Notes under the pieces: generated by a model
Told to the model about the DNA's origin: nothing
Database searches by the model: none
Seen by the model: the letters and a program-made list of their open reading frames with translations, nothing else
Source of the DNA: Loktanella sp.
GTDB lineage: Bacteria > Pseudomonadota > Alphaproteobacteria > Rhodobacterales > Rhodobacteraceae
NCBI GenBank assembly: GCA_017390475.1
Contig: JAFPBO010000013.1
Span: 227,701 to 291,700 of the forward strand
Length of the DNA: 64,000 nt
Reading direction: 5' to 3'
Part shown: piece after piece, positions 25,756 to 34,732 of the stretch
Layout: every line of letters starts with the position of its first letter
How positions within the stretch are numbered: the first letter of the stretch is position 1
Translations under genes and position numbers: made by a program

Positions 25756-26863
25756 GAAAGGTCTTTTGCAAAGGCGCGTCCCAGAATGCCGCATCCGCCA
25801 GCACCGTCGCAAATCGCCCCGCCGCCGATCCGCCGCCAAAGGCATCATGGCGCGGATAGGCCTTGCCCCATTGGTCTTTCAGAAACTGCGCAATCCCATC
25901 CGTATTCGCGGCATCGGCAAAAAACACCGAAGGCGATTTCGCTCGGTTGGTCTGCCGTGTCCCGATATCCAGTGATGGCAGGCCCAGAAACGGCGCCTCG
26001 CGCACACCAGCAGATGAATTGCCGACCATCACGGCAGCATTTTTCATCAACTCGCTGAAATGGGCAAAGCGCATTGACGGTAGCACGCGGAAGCGATCCT
26101 TGGGCAAATCAGCGATCACATCAAAAATCGTCGCCGATCCGGGGTCGTTATTCGGGGCGATCACCACGAAATCACGCGCCGACGCGACCAGCGCACCGAA
26201 CAAGGCCTGCGCCTGCGCGCCCATGCTGGCGGCCTCGGATGTCACCGGATGAAACACGCAGATCCCGTAATCGTCAAAGGGCAGGGCATAACGCTCTTTG
26301 ACCTCGGCCAGGGTCACCCCCGACGAACCGGCATGAAAATCGAGTTCCGGCGATCCGATTGCGTGAATATGGCTGGCCTGTTCCCCAAGCGACATCACCC
26401 GGCGCGCCGCATCATCGGAGGATACGAAATGATGGCTGGCCAGCTTGCTGTTACAATGGCGGTAAATTTCATCAATCGTGCCGCTGACCTCGCCGCCTTC
26501 GATATGGGCGCAGCGGATGTAATTGGTGGCACAGACAAGTGCGGTCGCCAGTGCCTCGACCCTATCACCGTGGATCACGACCAGATCGGGTCGATGTTCA
26601 TGGATGAAATCGGAAAAACCGATGACGGTCTTGGCCAGGATCATATCCTGCGGATCACCGGGGCGCTGGTTGAGGAATTCATGCACCGTGACACCCTTGG
26701 TCCGATGCACCTCCAGCTTGGTCAGCCCGTAGTTTTGCAGCATATGCATGCCGGTCACAAAAAACGATACCGCAAAACCCGCATCACGCGCGGCAATTGC
26801 CAAAGGTTCCAGCTTGCCAAAATCGGCGCGGGTGCCTGTTACAAACAGAATGGATCGGGGCAT
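25739..26863 (-). CDS. neuC: UDP-N-acetylglucosamine 2-epimerase, hydrolysing (NeuC-like)
   Basis: A 374-residue enzyme of the WecB/NeuC superfamily. The N-terminus SILFVTGTRADFGKLEPL is the NeuC signature, followed by VVIHGDRVEALATALV, HIEGGEVSGTIDEIYRHCNSK and VGNSSAGVREAPFLGLPSL. NeuC-type enzymes release UDP and give ManNAc or a related sugar for sialic, legionaminic or similar nonulosonic acids. No neuA or neuB is in the window. ATG 26863 is the start; the open frame further upstream runs through tRNA-Cys and is not coding. It heads the GT30 pair. Confidence 0.85.
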   Translation of the reverse strand: MPRSILFVTGTRADFGKLEPLAIAARDAGFAVSFFVTGMHMLQNYGLTKLEVHRTKGVTVHEFLNQRPGDPQDMILAKTVIGFSDFIHEHRPDLVVIHGDRVEALATALVCATNYIRCAHIEGGEVSGTIDEIYRHCNSKLASHHFVSSDDAARRVMSLGEQASHIHAIGSPELDFHAGSSGVTLAEVKERYALPFDDYGICVFHPVTSEAASMGAQAQALFGALVASARDFVVIAPNNDPGSATIFDVIADLPKDRFRVLPSMRFAHFSELMKNAAVMVGNSSAGVREAPFLGLPSLDIGTRQTNRAKSPSVFFADAANTDGIAQFLKDQWGKAYPRHDAFGGGSAAGRFATVLADAAFWDAPLQKTFHDQQG

Positions 26864-26990
26864 GGTGTTTCCGTCACAAAAACGCTGACCTGCACCGTAT
26901 CGCCGCGCTGCACAAAAGAAAACCGCGATTGCCGCCCGCGTTATCCGCTTGACGCCCGGCGCGCGGGTCCGGTAAAGGTCCGCCCAGGCT

Positions 26991-27064
26991 GGCGAGTGGG
27001 CAGGTAGGTTATGCAGCGGATTGCAAATCCGTGTAGACCGGTTCGATTCCGGTACTCGCCTCCA
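26991..27064 (+). tRNA. tRNA-Cys (GCA anticodon)
   Basis: A complete 74-base cloverleaf. The acceptor stem GGCGAGT pairs with ACTCGCC, the anticodon arm CGGATTGCAAATCCG carries GCA, and the T arm reads ACCGGTTCGATTCCGGT. The discriminator T is followed by an encoded CCA. Confidence 0.97.
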
Positions 27065-27214
27065 GCACATCCTGTCACTAGCACAGATTTTCCGCGCTTG
27101 CCGTGCCTTTGCGCAAAACATCGCGAGTGCGGCGGGAATGCGCGATCAGCCGTTGCCGCTCTGTGTCGGATATGGCATCAAGCGGTAACGCTACTAAACG
27201 AAAGAGTTTAGATT

Positions 27215-27868
27215 TTGACCGATTTTACCACACGCCGCACAATGATGGTCGATACGCAAGTCCGGCCATCCGACGTCACCCGGTTTCCGATCATCGACGC
27301 GATGTTGTCCATCCCGCGCGAAGATTTTGTGCCCGATGCCCTGCGCGAAGCCGCCTATGTCGGCGAAAATCTCGATATCGGCAAAGGCCGTATCCTGCTG
27401 GAACCGCGCACGCTCGCCAAAATGCTGGAACTGGCCGATGTGCAGCCCAGCTTTGTTGCGCTCGATATCGGTTGTGGCCTTGGCTATTCAACGGCGATTC
27501 TGGCCAGCCTGTGTGATTTCGTCGTCGCCGTCGAAGATGACGAAGAGCGCGCCGAAGAAGCCCAGTCATTGCTGTCCGGCCATGGAATCGACAATGCCGC
27601 CGTGATGGCCGGGCCGCTGATCGCGGGATCGGCCAAGTCAGGTCCCTATGACCTGATCATGATCCAGGGCGCTGTCGAAATTGTCCCTGACGATTTGCTG
27701 GCACAATTGCGTGAAGGCGGGCGGATCGTCTGTGTTTTTGCCGAAGCTGCGTTAGGTGTGGTGCGGGTCGGGCACAAGATTGACGGGACGGTCAACTGGC
27801 GCTTTGGCTTCAATGCCGGTGCGCCGGTCCTGGCCGGGTTCAGCCGGCCTGTGGCTTTTGCGCTCTAA
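27215..27868 (+). CDS. pcm: Protein-L-isoaspartate O-methyltransferase family protein
   Basis: A 217-residue SAM-dependent methyltransferase of the PCMT family, which repairs isoaspartyl residues. MMVDTQVRPSDVTRFPIIDAM is the alphaproteobacterial N-terminal signature, and LDIGCGLGYSTAIL is SAM motif I near residues 84-97. The start is a TTG at 27215; the next methionines are ten codons in. In many alphaproteobacteria this gene precedes tolC and popZ, as here. True isoaspartate activity of this short subfamily is less certain than the fold. Confidence 0.87.
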   Translation: MTDFTTRRTMMVDTQVRPSDVTRFPIIDAMLSIPREDFVPDALREAAYVGENLDIGKGRILLEPRTLAKMLELADVQPSFVALDIGCGLGYSTAILASLCDFVVAVEDDEERAEEAQSLLSGHGIDNAAVMAGPLIAGSAKSGPYDLIMIQGAVEIVPDDLLAQLREGGRIVCVFAEAALGVVRVGHKIDGTVNWRFGFNAGAPVLAGFSRPVAFAL

Positions 27869-27926
27869 TTAAATTGCGCTGCCTATGCTGGGCGGCATGA
27901 CCGAAGATATCACCGAGGGCACCAGA

Positions 27927-29300
27927 ATGTTCAAACGCAGCGCAATGGCCGGATTGGCGATGATGATGACCCTGGTGGCCGCCCCGGTCGCCAAGGCAGA
28001 GACTTTGGCTGATGCCCTCGTCGCGGCCTATACCAATTCCGGCTTGCTGGATCAGAACCGTGCCTTGCTGCGCGCCGCTGACGAAGGTGTTGCGCAATCG
28101 GTCGCGGCGACTTTGCCGGTGATCAACTGGTCGATTTCCACCAGCCGCAGCTTTAACAGTGCCGCCACCCCGCCGATGTCACGCACGACCAATTCGACCA
28201 CTGCGCGCGTTGCGGGATCGCTTGCCATCTATGATGGTGGCGCGAATCGGCTGGCGATTGAAGGTCAGAAAGAACTGGTGCTCAGCACACGTCAGTCTTT
28301 GCGCAGCGTCGAACAGGACGTGCTGTTGCGCGCGGTCCAAGCCTATATGAACGTGCGCCGCGAACGGGAATTCGTGCAGTTGCGCCAGAACAACCTGAGT
28401 CTGATCACGCAGGAATTGCAGGCCGCCCGCGACCGTTTCGAAGTGGGTGAGGTGACCCGCACCGATGTTTCACTGGCCGAAGCCCGGCTCGCCGGATCGC
28501 AAAGCCTGCTGGCCGCTGCACAGGGCAGCCTGACCACCGCAATCGAGGAATATCGCGCAGCGGTCGGCGTCGCCCCCAGCGGTCCGGGCGCAGCCTCGCC
28601 CGCCCCGGTGTCGCAATCGCTGGACGAGGCCAAGGCCTTTGCCGTGCGCAACCATCCCAGCGTGCTGGAAGCCCAGCATTCCGTTGCGGCTGCCGAGCTG
28701 AATATCCAGCGGGGCGAGGCGGCGCTGAAGCCGAACCTGTCTCTGGAAACCTCTGTTGGGGTGAATCAGGACTTTGACGAAAGCGCGCAGATTGGTCTGA
28801 CCTTTGGTGGCCCGATTTATCGCGGTGGCGCGATTTCCAGCCAGATCCGGCAATTGCAGGCTAATCGTGACGCCTCGCGCGCGGGCCTGCATCTGACCAG
28901 GATCGGCGTCGAACAGCAGGTCGGCAATGCCTATTCAGCCTTGCAGGTTGCCCGTGCCTCGGCCAGTGCATCCGATCAGCAGATCAGCGCCGCCCGCATC
29001 GCCTTTGAAGGTGTGCGCGAAGAAGCGACATTGGGGTCACGGACCACGCTGGATGTGCTGAATGCTGAACAGGAACTGCTGGACGCGCAGGCCAACCGGA
29101 TCGCCGCCGAGGTGGACGAGGTGATCGCCTCTTACGCCGTTCTGGCAGCGATGGGTCTGCTGACCGCCGACCATCTGCGGCTGCCGGTGCAGCAATATGA
29201 CGTCAACGCCTATTACAACCTTGTTCAGGGCGCGCCGACGGCCCGTTCGGCACAGGGTCAGGCGCTTGATCGTGTGCTGGAGGCTTTGGGCCGCGAATAA
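27927..29300 (+). CDS. tolC: TolC-family outer membrane efflux channel
   Basis: Outer membrane exit duct for tripartite efflux or type I secretion. The 457-residue precursor has a signal peptide ending VAKA-ET (about residue 24). It shows two repeats of the OEP domain with long helices, the RAVQAYMNVRREREFVQLRQ coiled-coil stretch, VGEVTRTDVSLAEARLA, and the second-half equivalent LGSRTTLDVLNAEQELLDAQ. GAGGG precedes ATG 27927. Adaptor and inner-membrane pump genes are not adjacent. Confidence 0.94.
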   Translation: MFKRSAMAGLAMMMTLVAAPVAKAETLADALVAAYTNSGLLDQNRALLRAADEGVAQSVAATLPVINWSISTSRSFNSAATPPMSRTTNSTTARVAGSLAIYDGGANRLAIEGQKELVLSTRQSLRSVEQDVLLRAVQAYMNVRREREFVQLRQNNLSLITQELQAARDRFEVGEVTRTDVSLAEARLAGSQSLLAAAQGSLTTAIEEYRAAVGVAPSGPGAASPAPVSQSLDEAKAFAVRNHPSVLEAQHSVAAAELNIQRGEAALKPNLSLETSVGVNQDFDESAQIGLTFGGPIYRGGAISSQIRQLQANRDASRAGLHLTRIGVEQQVGNAYSALQVARASASASDQQISAARIAFEGVREEATLGSRTTLDVLNAEQELLDAQANRIAAEVDEVIASYAVLAAMGLLTADHLRLPVQQYDVNAYYNLVQGAPTARSAQGQALDRVLEALGRE

Positions 29301-29370
29301 TCAACCGGTTGTTTTTAGGCCGGTCTTTCGTTACGCTTTGCCAACCCGACAGCACGCACAAGGTACAGGC

Positions 29371-29946
29371 ATGTCCAATATGACGCGGTCAGATGATATC
29401 GATGATCTTGTGTCGTCAGTGCGTCAGCTGGTGGCAAATGAAGCCAATGCAAATCCGCGCAAGATGCCATCGCTTGATCGTCTGGTGCTGACCCCTGCAT
29501 TGCGGGTTGATACGGTCGATATTGCGCCCGACCCCGAACACCGCAACGCTGACGCGTCCGGTGAAACCGCACCGGATGATGGCGGCGGGTCACCCGCGTT
29601 TGACGACCTTGTTCAGGCAAAACCGGACAGTGACCCAGCCCCCGAACCTTTGCGTCTGGAAGAGGCGAGCGAGGCCGATCTGAACGATCTGGCCGCGTTG
29701 GACGGTGCCGATCTGTCACCCACCGCCGGGGATGATCGCTCTGTCGATCTCGAAACCCGGGTCGTCACGGATATCGTCATGCAGGACATCGGCGGGCAGC
29801 CTGACGATGCCGTCTTGCGCGACGCTGTGCTGCGGGTCCTGCGCGAAGAGCTGGCAGGCGATATGGGCGAACGGATCACCCGCAATGTGCGCAAACTGGT
29901 GCGGCGGGAAATCAATCGGGTGCTTGCTGCGCGCGATTTTGACTGA
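29371..29946 (+). CDS. PopZ-like (DUF2497-type) pole-organising protein candidate
   Basis: A 191-residue acidic protein with the three-part layout of Caulobacter PopZ. The N-terminal helix ([15 protein letters not shown]) parallels the PopZ start (EEILASIRRIISED). A long acidic, proline-rich and probably disordered linker covers about residues 50-135. A C-terminal helical region follows ([20 protein letters not shown] and [14 protein letters not shown]). Position supports this: popZ follows pcm and tolC in several alphaproteobacteria. Sequence identity in the tail is modest, so the role as a polar hub is inferred. Its 3' end overlaps cobQ by 35 bases. Confidence 0.6.
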   Translation: MSNMTRSDDIDDLVSSVRQLVANEANANPRKMPSLDRLVLTPALRVDTVDIAPDPEHRNADASGETAPDDGGGSPAFDDLVQAKPDSDPAPEPLRLEEASEADLNDLAALDGADLSPTAGDDRSVDLETRVVTDIVMQDIGGQPDDAVLRDAVLRVLREELAGDMGERITRNVRKLVRREINRVLAARDFD

Positions 29947-31396
29947 CAACTGGTCCGGCCAAGGCCAGAAGCGCGTCAATGTTCAGATGCTGTTCCAGAT
30001 GATCGGCCAGCGCGTCCAGCGTGGTCTGCACCTGTGCATTGTAATCGTAATGGCTGACAGGTTTGCCGATCTGCGCAAAATAGGCCGTACGAAACGCATC
30101 CGCCCCAAACAGCCCGTGCAGATAGCAGCCCATCACCCGACCATCGGCTGATGCCGCCCCTTCACCGCGCCCGTCCAGCGACAGCCAGGCGCGTGCGCAA
30201 TCGGGGCCGGTCGTATCGCCCATATGGATTTCATAACCGCTGACCTTGTCGCCGGTCGCCAGATAGGTCGCCTGCGACAAGGTCAGCCGTTTGTGTGGCT
30301 GCATCACCGTTGTCACATCCAGATGGGCCAGCCCCGGCACGCTGCCCGGCGCGCCCTCGATCCCATCAGGATCGGCGATGGTCTGGCCCAGCATCTGATA
30401 GCCGCCGCAAATGCCCAGCACGTGCCCGCCGCGCCGGATATGGGCGGCAAGGTCGATGTCCCAGCCCTGCGCCCGGAAATGCGCCAGATCGGCAACGGTG
30501 GATTTCGATCCCGGCAGGATCACCAGATCGGCGTCAGCGGGCAGGGGACGGCCTGCCTCGATGATATCAACGCTGACGCCGGGGGTCCCGGACAAAGGGT
30601 CCAGATCGTCGAAATTGGCGATCCGATTCAGCCGTGGCACGGCGATGCGGATATTGCCGCCCTGACGGCTTTTGATGTCCATGACGTCTTCGGCAGGCAG
30701 TTTCCACGCATCCGCAAACCAAGGGATGATGCCAAGCGGTGCCCAGCCGGTGCGTGCGCTGATGATCTCCATCCCTTCGGCGAACAGTGTCGGATCACCG
30801 CGAAACTTGTTGATCGCATAGGCCTTGACCAGCGCGCGATCATCATCCGGCAGCACCGCATGGGTGCCGACCATCTGCGCGATGACACCGCCCCGGTCGA
30901 TATCGCCGATCAGCGCGACCGGGATCTGTGCCGCACTGGCAAAGCCCATATTGGCGATGTCACCGGTGCGCAGGTTCACCTCTGCCGGGCTGCCCGCGCC
31001 TTCGATGATGATCAGATCGCGGCCCTGCGCCAGCCGGTAAAAGCTATCCAGCACCGCAGGCAGCAATGTCGCTTTATGCTTGCCATAATCGCGCGCCTTC
31101 AGCGTGCCGGTGCGTTTGCCCTGCACGATCACCTGCGCCCCGATATCGGTTTCGGGTTTCAGCAGGACCGGGTTCATGTCGATCACCGGGTCCAGCCCGC
31201 AGGCCAGCGCCTGCAACGCCTGCGCGCGGCCAATCTCGCCGCCATCGGCGGTGACGGCGGCATTGTTCGACATATTCTGCGGCTTGAACGGCGCGACAGA
31301 CAGGCCACGGCGGACGCAGGCGCGTGCGATCCCGGCCACCAGCATGGATTTGCCGACATTGGACCCGGCACCCTGGATCATGATCGCTTTGGTCAT
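29912..31396 (-). CDS. cobQ: Cobyric acid synthase
   Basis: Amidates four side-chain carboxyls of adenosylcobyrinic a,c-diamide in cobalamin synthesis. The 494-residue protein has the ATP-binding start [20 protein letters not shown], the dethiobiotin-synthetase-like domain, and a type I glutamine amidotransferase domain with the nucleophile in [14 protein letters not shown] and the histidine in GCYLHGLFG. Of two adjacent ATGs I use 31396. It stands apart from other cob genes. No cobalamin riboswitch was seen upstream. B12 made here would serve MetH at 57-61 kb. Confidence 0.95.
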   Translation of the reverse strand: MTKAIMIQGAGSNVGKSMLVAGIARACVRRGLSVAPFKPQNMSNNAAVTADGGEIGRAQALQALACGLDPVIDMNPVLLKPETDIGAQVIVQGKRTGTLKARDYGKHKATLLPAVLDSFYRLAQGRDLIIIEGAGSPAEVNLRTGDIANMGFASAAQIPVALIGDIDRGGVIAQMVGTHAVLPDDDRALVKAYAINKFRGDPTLFAEGMEIISARTGWAPLGIIPWFADAWKLPAEDVMDIKSRQGGNIRIAVPRLNRIANFDDLDPLSGTPGVSVDIIEAGRPLPADADLVILPGSKSTVADLAHFRAQGWDIDLAAHIRRGGHVLGICGGYQMLGQTIADPDGIEGAPGSVPGLAHLDVTTVMQPHKRLTLSQATYLATGDKVSGYEIHMGDTTGPDCARAWLSLDGRGEGAASADGRVMGCYLHGLFGADAFRTAYFAQIGKPVSHYDYNAQVQTTLDALADHLEQHLNIDALLALAGPVVSQNRAQQAPD

Positions 31397-31468
31397 CATT
31401 TCCCCTTTGCCGATGTTCATAGGCAAGCGGGTGGCGCAGGGGAAGTGCGACCGCATGTCCTGCAACGA

Positions 31469-31496
31469 AATACGCGGCCCCGCAGGACCGCGCATT
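31469..31496 (-). terminator. Hairpin terminator after the zeta-subunit gene
   Basis: A 12-base-pair stem (two G-T wobbles) with a TGCG loop, flanked by AAAAT and ATTTC, lies 28 bases beyond the stop of the zeta gene. It separates that gene from cobQ on the same strand, implying that cobQ has its own promoter. Confidence 0.55.
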
Positions 31497-31523
31497 TTCA
31501 TACCGTCAGCATGGGCGCTGCTT

Positions 31524-31847
31524 TCAGGCGGCGCGTGCTTCCTGCTCGGCCGCGTTGCGACGTTCGCTTTCTTCGCGCGACAGGGCAACCGATGTGCGGA
31601 TGCCTTTGCCGACAAATTCCATCAGGCCGTTGACCACACGTTCGTTCGGGTCGATGCCTGCACATGACAAGACTTCACGACCGTCGCGCGAACGGGCCCA
31701 GCGGGCGATCTGTTCGGGACCATTGCCATATTTCTTGTCATCAGCGATCGCGTCATCCAGCGCAGCAAGCACGACGGCAGCAAATAACTTGCGGGCACGG
31801 TTGCCCTGTTCGTTGTTGAACGCTGTTCCGTCGACGAAATCTCTCAT
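31524..31847 (-). CDS. F1-ATPase inhibitor zeta subunit (DUF1476)
   Basis: A 107-residue member of the DUF1476 family. In Paracoccus this protein is the zeta subunit that blocks ATP hydrolysis by the F1Fo-ATP synthase. The N-terminus [20 protein letters not shown] contains the inhibitory segment, followed by the four-helix body ([22 protein letters not shown]). The family is alphaproteobacterial. No atp genes are nearby. Confidence 0.9.
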   Translation of the reverse strand: MRDFVDGTAFNNEQGNRARKLFAAVVLAALDDAIADDKKYGNGPEQIARWARSRDGREVLSCAGIDPNERVVNGLMEFVGKGIRTSVALSREESERRNAAEQEARAA

Positions 31848-32067
31848 TTTGTGTCCTTTTTTTGCTCTTGCGGTTCCGCGTGACCGCCCTTATGCACTTT
31901 CAAAGGCGATTCGGGCACCCTGTTTTGGAATGGCTGCCATGCACGGAATGCATAGCTAGGTGTGCCTTACGCGTAGATTTAGTGATCTTGCCAGTCTGTC
32001 ATCACCCATATATAGGCGGGGGTGATTGCCATACAAGTCTTGGCCCCATTCTGTCATGAAGTGACCC

Positions 32068-32631
32068 ATGCCCAAAATCAACGGTAACGAAATTCGCCCC
32101 GGCAATGTGCTGGAACATGAAGGCTCTTTGTGGGGTGCCGTCAAGGTTGACCACGTCAAACCCGGCAAAGGCGGTGCCTTCGCGCAGGTCGAGCTCAAGA
32201 ACCTGCGTGACGGTCGCAAGCTGAACGAACGTTTCCGCTCTGCCGACAAGGTCGAACGCGTGCGGCTGGACCAGAAGGATCAGCAGTTCCTGTTCGAATC
32301 CGATGGCATGCTGACTTTCATGGACAGCGATACCTATGAACAGATCGCCCTGCCTGTCGATATCCTTGGCGATCGCCGCCCGTTCCTGCAGGACGGTATG
32401 GTCGTGCATATCGAATATTACGGCGAAGAGGCATTGAACGTCACCCTGCCGCAAAAGGTCGTCTGCAAAGTGGCCGAGACTGAACCAGTGGTCAAAGGTC
32501 AGACTGCCGCGAACAGCTTCAAACCTGCGATTCTGGACAATGGCGTGCGGGTCATGATCCCGCCTTTCGTCGGCACGGATGAAGATATCGTAGTGAACAC
32601 CGAATTGTTCGAATACGTCGAACGCGCCTGA
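32068..32631 (+). CDS. efp: Translation elongation factor P
   Basis: EF-P relieves ribosome stalling at polyproline stretches. The 187-residue protein shows the N-terminal KOW-like domain with the modified-loop sequence [17 protein letters not shown], where the loop lysine is the expected modification site, then two OB domains and the signature near FIDGDTYEQ (here FMDSDTYEQ). The length is normal. A dispersed repeat follows the stop by about 30 bases. Confidence 0.97.
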   Translation: MPKINGNEIRPGNVLEHEGSLWGAVKVDHVKPGKGGAFAQVELKNLRDGRKLNERFRSADKVERVRLDQKDQQFLFESDGMLTFMDSDTYEQIALPVDILGDRRPFLQDGMVVHIEYYGEEALNVTLPQKVVCKVAETEPVVKGQTAANSFKPAILDNGVRVMIPPFVGTDEDIVVNTELFEYVERA

Positions 32632-32660
32632 CCATGACCGGCGGCGCTGCGCGCCTTGGT

Positions 32661-32693
32661 GCCGCCGGCGGGGATATTTTTACTCGGAAGATG
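32661..32693 (+). repeat. Dispersed intergenic repeat, type A
   Basis: GC arm GCCGCCGGCGGGGA, TATTTTTA core and the CTCGGAAGATG tail. It fills most of the 69-base gap between the converging efp and ygfZ genes, ending 7 bases from the ygfZ stop. Confidence 0.8.
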
Positions 32694-32700
32694 GGGGGCG

Positions 32701-33435
32701 TCAGTCTGCCATCGTCACCGTCGCGTCACCTGCCTGCATCGGTCCGGTGGCGCGGTCGAACCGCAGATAGGCAATCGCCTGATCGCCGCTGATCGTGTGC
32801 AACACCCCGACTTCCTTGCCATCAGCACTGATCATATCGCCGGTGCAGGCTTTGCCCTCAACGCGAACCCGCGCCAGCCCTTTGCGTAATTCGGTCTTGT
32901 GCTTCATCCGCGCGACAAGTTCTTGGCCCACATAGCAGCCCTTGCGGAAATCGACGCCATGCAGTGCCTCGAACCCGGCTTCCAGAATATAGGTGTCTGG
33001 TGTCAGTTCGATCCCGGTCTCGGGGATCAGATGCGCCACGCGCAAAGCGTCCCAATCAGTACTGTCACCGATATCGCTATCGCCATAATGCCGCCAGCCA
33101 AGGGCTGGATGACGCGGATCAGCCAGCGCACCCGGTGGCATGTCACCGGTGCCGCGTGAGACGACCAGATCGGTCTGTTCAATCTGCACATCGGCGCGCA
33201 GCCGATACATCGTCAGCCGCTGCGCCAGCGCCGCAGCATGGCTTTGTGCGACATCGATCAGAAACCGGTCATCCTGCCCGATCACAAAGAAATCGGCGAT
33301 GAATTTGCCCTGTGGCGTCAGCAGGGCGGCATAGATGAGTCCATCCGTCGCGCGGGTCACGTCATTGGTGATCAGCCCTTGCAGGAATTCCACGCGGTCC
33401 GCGCCAGAGACAGACAGCACAATGCGTTCAGACAT
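32701..33435 (-). CDS. ygfZ: Folate-binding Fe-S cluster maintenance protein YgfZ
   Basis: A 244-residue GcvT-like, folate-dependent protein that supports assembly or repair of certain iron-sulfur enzymes (IBA57 family). The diagnostic motif KGCYVGQE is present in RKGCYVGQELVARM near residues 168-181, as is the N-terminal VEFLQGLITNDV. ATG 33435 has AGGAAA upstream. The neighbour across the divergent region is a class V aminotransferase. Confidence 0.93.
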   Translation of the reverse strand: MSERIVLSVSGADRVEFLQGLITNDVTRATDGLIYAALLTPQGKFIADFFVIGQDDRFLIDVAQSHAAALAQRLTMYRLRADVQIEQTDLVVSRGTGDMPPGALADPRHPALGWRHYGDSDIGDSTDWDALRVAHLIPETGIELTPDTYILEAGFEALHGVDFRKGCYVGQELVARMKHKTELRKGLARVRVEGKACTGDMISADGKEVGVLHTISGDQAIAYLRFDRATGPMQAGDATVTMAD

Positions 33436-33556
33436 AGCAAATTTCCTTTTCTTTCCGGCCATGTCTGACAGATGGGGATGCCGACAGAAAGGGGCAAGGT
33501 TGACGCCGCCCGGCGTGGCGGTAATGTCCACCGGTAACCTTTCAGAAAGTCATACG

Positions 33557-34732
33557 ATGTCTCTTGCAAATGGTCGGGCCTATCTGGCTATCCCCGGTCC
33601 TTCTGTGATGCCCGATGCGGTTTTGCGCGCGATGCACCGCGCCTCCCCCAATATCTACGAAGGCGAATTGCATGACCTCACCGCCAGCCTGATCCCTGAT
33701 CTGCAAGCCGTCGCGCTGACATCTGCGCAGGTCGCGATCTATATCGGCAACGGCCATGCCGCGTGGGAGGCGTCGCTGGCCAATATCCTGTCGCCTGGCG
33801 ACAATGTACTGGTGCTGGCCACGGGCCGGTTCTGCATCGGCTGGGGTGAAGTCGCCGCCGGTCTGGGTGCTGTGGTCGAAACGCTTGATTTCGGGGAAAG
33901 CGCGCCGATTGATCTGGGGCGTGTCGCAGAACATCTGGCCGCTGACAAAGCACATCGGATCAAGGCCGTTCTGGCCGTCCATGTCGATACATCGACCAGC
34001 GTCAAGAATGATATCGCGGGCCTGCGCCGCGTGCTGGATGAGGCAGGCCACCCCGCCCTGCTTTGTGTGGATTGCATCGCCTCTTTGGGCTGCGACCGGT
34101 TCGAGATGGACGCATGGGGCGTCGATCTGATGGTGGCAGGGTGCCAAAAAGGGCTGATGACGCCCGCGGGGATGAGCTTTGTCTGGTTCAACGCCAAGGC
34201 CGATGCCGCGCGCGGGACCTGTGTGACCAGCTATTGGGACTGGCGCCCGCGCGCCGCGCCAGAGCAGTTCTATCAGTATTTCTACGGCACCGCGCCGACC
34301 CATCACCTGTACGGCCTGCGCGCGGCGCTGGATATCATCAAGGCCGAAGGGCTCGACAACGTCTTTGCCCGCCATGCGACATTGGCGCAGACGATCTGGG
34401 CCGCCTTTGATTGCTGGTCTACCGAAGGACCATTGCATCTCAACATCGCCGACCCTGCGCAAAGATCGCATGCAGTCACATCCGCCGGGATCGGGTCATC
34501 CAAGGGCGACGCGCTGCGCCGCTGGTGCGAAGACAAATGCGGGCTCACCTTGGGGATCGGGCTGGGCCGGACCCCGGTCGATGCCTATTTCCGCATCGGC
34601 CATATGGGCCATGTGAACCCGCCGATGATCCTTGGTGCGCTGGCCACCATCGATGCCGGGCTGAAGGCGCTGCAAATCCCGCATGGGTCCGGCGCGCTGG
34701 AGGCTGCCACCCGCGTCATCGCCGCCGCCTAG
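33557..34732 (+). CDS. Class V aminotransferase (serine-/alanine-glyoxylate type)
   Basis: A 391-residue PLP enzyme of the alanine/serine-glyoxylate aminotransferase and PucG family. IPGPSVMPDAVLRAM opens the fold, CIASLGCDRFEMDAWGVD is the PLP-aspartate block, and the PLP lysine is in AGCQKGLMTPAGM near residue 200. The end (RIGHMGHVNPPMILGAL) matches glyoxylate aminotransferases. Its substrate pair could be serine/glyoxylate, alanine/glyoxylate or ureidoglycine. The stop shares the palindrome CTAG with the converging hisC. Confidence 0.87.
   Translation: MSLANGRAYLAIPGPSVMPDAVLRAMHRASPNIYEGELHDLTASLIPDLQAVALTSAQVAIYIGNGHAAWEASLANILSPGDNVLVLATGRFCIGWGEVAAGLGAVVETLDFGESAPIDLGRVAEHLAADKAHRIKAVLAVHVDTSTSVKNDIAGLRRVLDEAGHPALLCVDCIASLGCDRFEMDAWGVDLMVAGCQKGLMTPAGMSFVWFNAKADAARGTCVTSYWDWRPRAAPEQFYQYFYGTAPTHHLYGLRAALDIIKAEGLDNVFARHATLAQTIWAAFDCWSTEGPLHLNIADPAQRSHAVTSAGIGSSKGDALRRWCEDKCGLTLGIGLGRTPVDAYFRIGHMGHVNPPMILGALATIDAGLKALQIPHGSGALEAATRVIAAA

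Noticed and set aside
26864-27121. N-terminal extension of the neuC-like protein
   Set aside because: The extension would be translated through tRNA-Cys, and the NeuC domain begins at the ATG at 26863.
31397-31523. Cobalamin riboswitch before cobQ
   Set aside because: The gap is too short and holds only a terminator for the upstream gene.
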